Shown here in pieces: positions 60,860-64,000 of a stretch of 64,000 nt of DNA. The DNA is taken from contig CALWVT010000005.1 in NCBI GenBank assembly GCA_944385055.1, forward strand, positions 84,188 to 148,187, written 5' to 3'. The translations under genes and the position numbers were made by a program. Position 1 is the stretch's first letter. The number at the start of each line of letters is the position of its first letter. This stretch comes from an uncultured Clostridia bacterium. Lineage in GTDB: Bacteria > Bacillota > Clostridia > Oscillospirales > Acutalibacteraceae. Under the pieces are notes generated by a model. That model made no database searches and was not told the origin of the DNA. It was given only the letters and a program-made list of their open reading frames with translations.

Positions 60860-63565
60860 TTAGGCAATCGTATGTGCCGTGAAGATCTTGTAGGTCTTCC
60901 CGCCGATCACACAGTACACGCCGATGTCGCGGCCAGCCTGCTGCGCCGTGACGGAGCAGTAATACTTGCCGTTTGCAGCCGGATACGTGTCCTTGTTGTA
61001 GGACGTGGACAGAGCCTTGCCGTCTGCCGTCAGGAACGTGAAGGAAGCCGTCGGGTCGTCGAGGGTAATCTCGAACTGATACTTCTGGCCGACCTTCAGG
61101 TCCATGTTCAGCGTCGTGTCGGACTCGAACGGACGATCCGCAACTTCCAGCGTGAAGATCTTGATGCCGTTGACATAGACACCCGTCTGGGCGCCGACAG
61201 CGCCAGCCGCATAGATCTGGTAGGAGCCGGACGTGCCGTTCCAAACCGTGTTCGTGTTCGTGCCGCCGATGGAGCCGTTGCCAACCGTGTAGTCGAAGGA
61301 CGAAACCGTCTCCGCGGAGGAGATGTCGAAGTTAAACGCCATGGACTGCGGGACTTCGATGACCGTGCTGCCGTCCGCCGCGCAGGTGATCTTCTGGCCT
61401 TCCGCGTTCGTCACGACAACCGTAAACGGGTTGGCCGGAGCTTCCGGAGCAGCGTTCGTCAGGACGACCGGGATAACAGCCGTACGATACTGGCTCTCAA
61501 AATCGTTGACCGGCTTGCCGTTTTCATCAACCAGCGTTGCCGTGATTTCGACGTTGTTGGAATTGTTGATGTTGTTCTCCGTGTAGCCGGTTGCAGCAAC
61601 CGTGCAGGAGAGGCCGTCCGCAGACGGGGTCAGCGAGACGGATTCCTGGCTTGCCGTCCACTGGACCGAAACGCCTTCCGGCAGGTCCGCAGAAGCCGGA
61701 ACCTTGGAAACGCTCAGCGTAACCGGGGTGGTGCCGATTTCCGTACGGCCCTGGTTCGCGATGATGCCGCGGAACGTCAGCTCGTCAGCGATGTAGTTGA
61801 ACGTGTTGCCGGAACCCTGCGCTTCAACAGCCGTGACACCCGGGATGTTGAACAGGTCAGCCTTCTGGCCCGTCGTGGAGTAGAGGACGTCGCCCTTTTT
61901 CACGCCGCTGACAATCAGCGTAGCATTTGTCTTCGCCTGTGCATTGTTTGTCATAACGAAGCTATTCGCCGGAACTGTAATTTGACCTGTGCTTTTTCCA
62001 TCAACTGCACCGACGGTAATATCAGCGGCAGTCAACTTGCCATCTACCACAATTTTACTATAGCTCTTAGTATTGCAGGCATTTTTCGGGCTGTTAAGAT
62101 CACGCACACCCGTTGCAATCGTGCCCGCCGTCACATCTGCCGGATCGTTGATCGTAATCTGGCCAAAATACGGCAGATCGCCGAGGTCAAACGTACCCTG
62201 ATTGACTTCCAACTGTGCAACATACGGGCAATCCGCATAGTTGCCTTCCGTACCGGACAGTGCGCCCAGCGTCATCGTGTTGACATACTTACCAGCCGTC
62301 AAATTCAACGTGCCTTTAACCGTAATGTCACCCGTCGCGACCGTGCCACGGCCTTCCGGAGCGGTCTTATCGCCATTATCGGTCGTTGTAACATCTACCG
62401 TCGTAGCCGAAATGTCGCCCGTCTCAACGGACTCAAACACATTGTCCGTTGCCTGGTTATCGCCGTCGATGTCTACGCTAGTCGCATCAATCGCACCGGT
62501 AACAACACTGTCGGACGTCGGGTTCACGTTAACCGTAGCACCCGTAATGTCGCCCGTCGTACCGCCATTTACGTTCACCGTAGAGTCAGCGCCAGCAGTG
62601 ATGTCACCGACAACACCAGATTCAAGCGTGAACGAAATGCTCGCATCTACCTTAATCGGCGTATCGGTAACATCCCAATTATCAATCACGGTCTTCACAG
62701 CTTCGCCGTAATTGCTCGCAGCATTCGCAGCCGTTGCATTGCTGCTCACTTTATAACTATCTTCCACCGTCAACGTTGCAGAAACAACATCACGGTCGAC
62801 TTCACCATCTTTAACAGCGCTGATAGCCGTCGTACCCGTTACCGGATTTTCTGCATCAGGCGTAAATTTGCCATCGTTTTCTGTAATGGCAATCGTACTG
62901 CTAGAATCTGTAAACTTGTAGCTAGAATCCGTCTCATACTTTGCCGCTGCACTAGTACCGTTTTTCGCTTTTACAGTGAAAACATCAAAATCAGCCGCTT
63001 CATTCATCGAAACGGTCTTTGTAGAATCAATATAAGTACCAGCAGTTTCACTGGCTGCACCAGTCGGCAAAATCAGTTTCGTGTCAACCGGATAAATATA
63101 CATCGTCACAGAACCCGTCACCGTTGCGGACAAGTTCTGCGTATGATTGTGTTTATCAGTCTCAACATTCTCCGCCGTAATTTCAAGGCTACGCGTAAAC
63201 GTTACCGACTGAATGCCACTAACATACTTCGCATTAATCGTAACTTTGCCAGAGCTATCAACCGTCGCAATATTCTCATTGCTAGATTTCCACGTGCTGC
63301 CGTCGGCAAAAGTAACCGTGCCCGGCACCGTACGGCCATCGACCGTAAAGGTCGCGCTGAACAAACTACTTGCCGTCGTATTCTCCAGCTGATAGTTCCC
63401 ATCCGTATCCGTATCGGTATCAACCGCAACGGCGACAGGCGTACCTTCCACGTTAGCCGCAGAAATCGACGCAGCAAACGAAGCGCTGGTGCTCATGGCA
63501 AAAGCGCTCGCAGCCATTGCCGCAGACAGAACTGCAGCAAGAGCCTTGCTTACTTTCTTGTTCAT
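60860..63565 (-). CDS. Large secreted surface protein with beta-helix-like repeats (S-layer/adhesin candidate)
   Basis: A 901-aa exported protein. The signal peptide MNKKVSKALAAVLSAAMAAS... runs to about residue 23-32. The mature N-terminal part is Thr/Ser/Asp-rich. Residues about 315-520 are a run of short GDI/GAI/ADI strand-turn repeats (VGDITAGADSTVNVNGG, TGDITGATVNV), as in parallel beta-helices. The C-terminal third has Ig-like strands (VTNAEGQKITCAADG). No SLH, LPXTG or membrane anchor is visible. A consensus extended -10 promoter, a leader hairpin and double terminators point to very high expression, as for an S-layer or coat protein. ATG 63565 follows AAGGAGG. Confidence 0.75.
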   Translation of the reverse strand: MNKKVSKALAAVLSAAMAASAFAMSTSASFAASISAANVEGTPVAVAVDTDTDTDGNYQLENTTASSLFSATFTVDGRTVPGTVTFADGSTWKSSNENIATVDSSGKVTINAKYVSGIQSVTFTRSLEITAENVETDKHNHTQNLSATVTGSVTMYIYPVDTKLILPTGAASETAGTYIDSTKTVSMNEAADFDVFTVKAKNGTSAAAKYETDSSYKFTDSSSTIAITENDGKFTPDAENPVTGTTAISAVKDGEVDRDVVSATLTVEDSYKVSSNATAANAASNYGEAVKTVIDNWDVTDTPIKVDASISFTLESGVVGDITAGADSTVNVNGGTTGDITGATVNVNPTSDSVVTGAIDATSVDIDGDNQATDNVFESVETGDISATTVDVTTTDNGDKTAPEGRGTVATGDITVKGTLNLTAGKYVNTMTLGALSGTEGNYADCPYVAQLEVNQGTFDLGDLPYFGQITINDPADVTAGTIATGVRDLNSPKNACNTKSYSKIVVDGKLTAADITVGAVDGKSTGQITVPANSFVMTNNAQAKTNATLIVSGVKKGDVLYSTTGQKADLFNIPGVTAVEAQGSGNTFNYIADELTFRGIIANQGRTEIGTTPVTLSVSKVPASADLPEGVSVQWTASQESVSLTPSADGLSCTVAATGYTENNINNSNNVEITATLVDENGKPVNDFESQYRTAVIPVVLTNAAPEAPANPFTVVVTNAEGQKITCAADGSTVIEVPQSMAFNFDISSAETVSSFDYTVGNGSIGGTNTNTVWNGTSGSYQIYAAGAVGAQTGVYVNGIKIFTLEVADRPFESDTTLNMDLKVGQKYQFEITLDDPTASFTFLTADGKALSTSYNKDTYPAANGKYYCSVTAQQAGRDIGVYCVIGGKTYKIFTAHTIA

Positions 63566-63638
63566 TTTTCTTTTGTCCTCCTTAAAATAAATGTGTGTGT
63601 TTGTGCATTTGCGCATGCATAATAACTTCAACAAATGA

Positions 63639-63662
63639 GCCCGCCTCGAAAAGGAGGCGGGC
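63639..63662 (-). other. Stable hairpin in the 5' leader of the surface-protein mRNA
   Basis: GCCCGCCTC-N6-GAGGCGGGC is a perfect 9-bp stem in the leader, about 70 nt after the +1 and without a U-tract downstream. A 5' mRNA stabiliser is the simplest reading. Confidence 0.55.
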
Positions 63663-63738
63663 GGCCGGTCTTGTACAGGGACTGGCTTGTTCGGTTGGCC
63701 GCCCGCACCCTTTGAGGCACAACTCAAATGTTTATTGC

Positions 63739-63767
63739 ATTATAGCATTCCCGCCCGCCAAAGTCAA
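63739..63767 (-). promoter_or_regulatory. Very strong promoter of the surface-protein gene
   Basis: Minus strand TTGACT (63767-63762), a 17-nt spacer and TATAAT (63744-63739), preceded by TGC (extended -10). It gives a leader of about 165 nt. Confidence 0.88.
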
Positions 63768-64000
63768 GGGTGCGGCGGCGTATTTTCCGTACCAAATCGT
63801 GAAAAAATCCGTGTTAAAATTTGTACATCTCTGTCTTTTGCACAGCTTTTCCACTTGACGCCGGGTGGGGTGTTTTTGCCCGCACTTTTCTATCCCCTTT
63901 ACGCCTATTAAAATTTTAATTGATTCCTTCGACGCGCTCGGGCCGCGCGGGGGCCCCTACTTTCTGCCCCTGCAGAAAGTAGGCAAAGACAGGCGCAAGG
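63768..64000. other. Non-coding end of the window
   Basis: No gene is seen in the last 233 bases. They hold AT-rich sequence upstream of the surface-protein promoter, a very GC-rich patch (63931-63955) and a perfect inverted repeat CCTACTTTCTGC-CCCT-GCAGAAAGTAGG (63956-63983). Confidence 0.6.

Noticed and set aside
60872..63622. A 916-codon open frame on the plus strand, opposite the surface-protein gene
   Set aside because: It mirrors the real gene exactly, is Arg/Val/Asn-rich with no family motif, has no ribosome site or promoter, and the minus-strand gene has a signal peptide, Shine-Dalgarno and consensus promoter.

Overview
The window looks like a GC-rich, endospore-forming member of the Clostridia, most likely an Oscillospiraceae/Ruminococcaceae-type anaerobe. 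Evidence: an HrcA/CIRCE-controlled hrcA-grpE-dnaK-dnaJ operon, a Bacillus/Clostridium-type LexA box, spoIIID and a spoIIQ-like M23 gene with sigmaE- and sigmaF-like promoters, clostridial S10-spc-alpha operon content (including the KOW gene between map and infA), and strong AAGGAGG Shine-Dalgarno sites. No tRNA, rRNA, CRISPR array, insertion sequence or phage gene was recognised.

Layout. 1-288 is the end of a fructose-type PTS permease. 473-3188 is a small MarR / DUF1538 membrane protein / tandem PII-like operon. 3303-8331 is the heat-shock operon on the minus strand. 8688-15133 holds unlinked metabolic genes: nagB, a GH42 beta-galactosidase, asnB and a glycerol-dehydrogenase-like enzyme. 15278-17931 is a YfcC-type carrier with an M20 amidohydrolase. 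18207-22350 has spoIIID, a Usp protein, spoIIQ, lexA, a candidate small RNA, a membrane protein and a small alarmone synthetase. 22464-26265 has a large P-type-ATPase-like protein without canonical catalytic motifs, then rlmB. 26486-42149 is the complete S10-spc-alpha superoperon (rpsJ to rplQ, minus strand) with an attenuator-like leader hairpin. 42647-59300 is the most distinctive part: a ureide (allantoin) fermentation island. 59400-63565 has peptidase T and a large secreted repeat-rich surface protein.

Ureide island. A full route can be read from the genes: NCS1 uptake of allantoin; allantoinase (allB); allantoate amidohydrolase, here fused behind a complete carbamate kinase; a PucG-type aminotransferase able to turn ureidoglycine into oxalurate; the oxamate carbamoyltransferase components FdrA (AllF) and YlbE (AllG), here fused in one 1002-aa chain, plus the DUF2877 component (AllH); and PucR as regulator. 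The inferred chemistry is allantoin to allantoate to ureidoglycine to oxalurate to oxamate plus carbamoyl phosphate, with ATP made by the carbamate kinase domain. A lactate-permease-family gene sits between the carbamoyltransferase components; oxamate resembles lactate and pyruvate, so oxamate export is an attractive inference.

Regulation. Several transcripts in this window start with, or soon run into, a hairpin followed by a U-tract. Three in the ureide island (upstream of allB, of fdrA-ylbE and of the dicarboxylate symporter) contain a nested hexaloop hairpin with A at loop position 1 and G at position 4, the signature of ANTAR-protein RNA targets. This suggests control by antitermination, though no ANTAR gene is in the window.

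Limits: all calls come from reading the sequence and from family knowledge. No database search, structure prediction or RNA-folding calculation was run.
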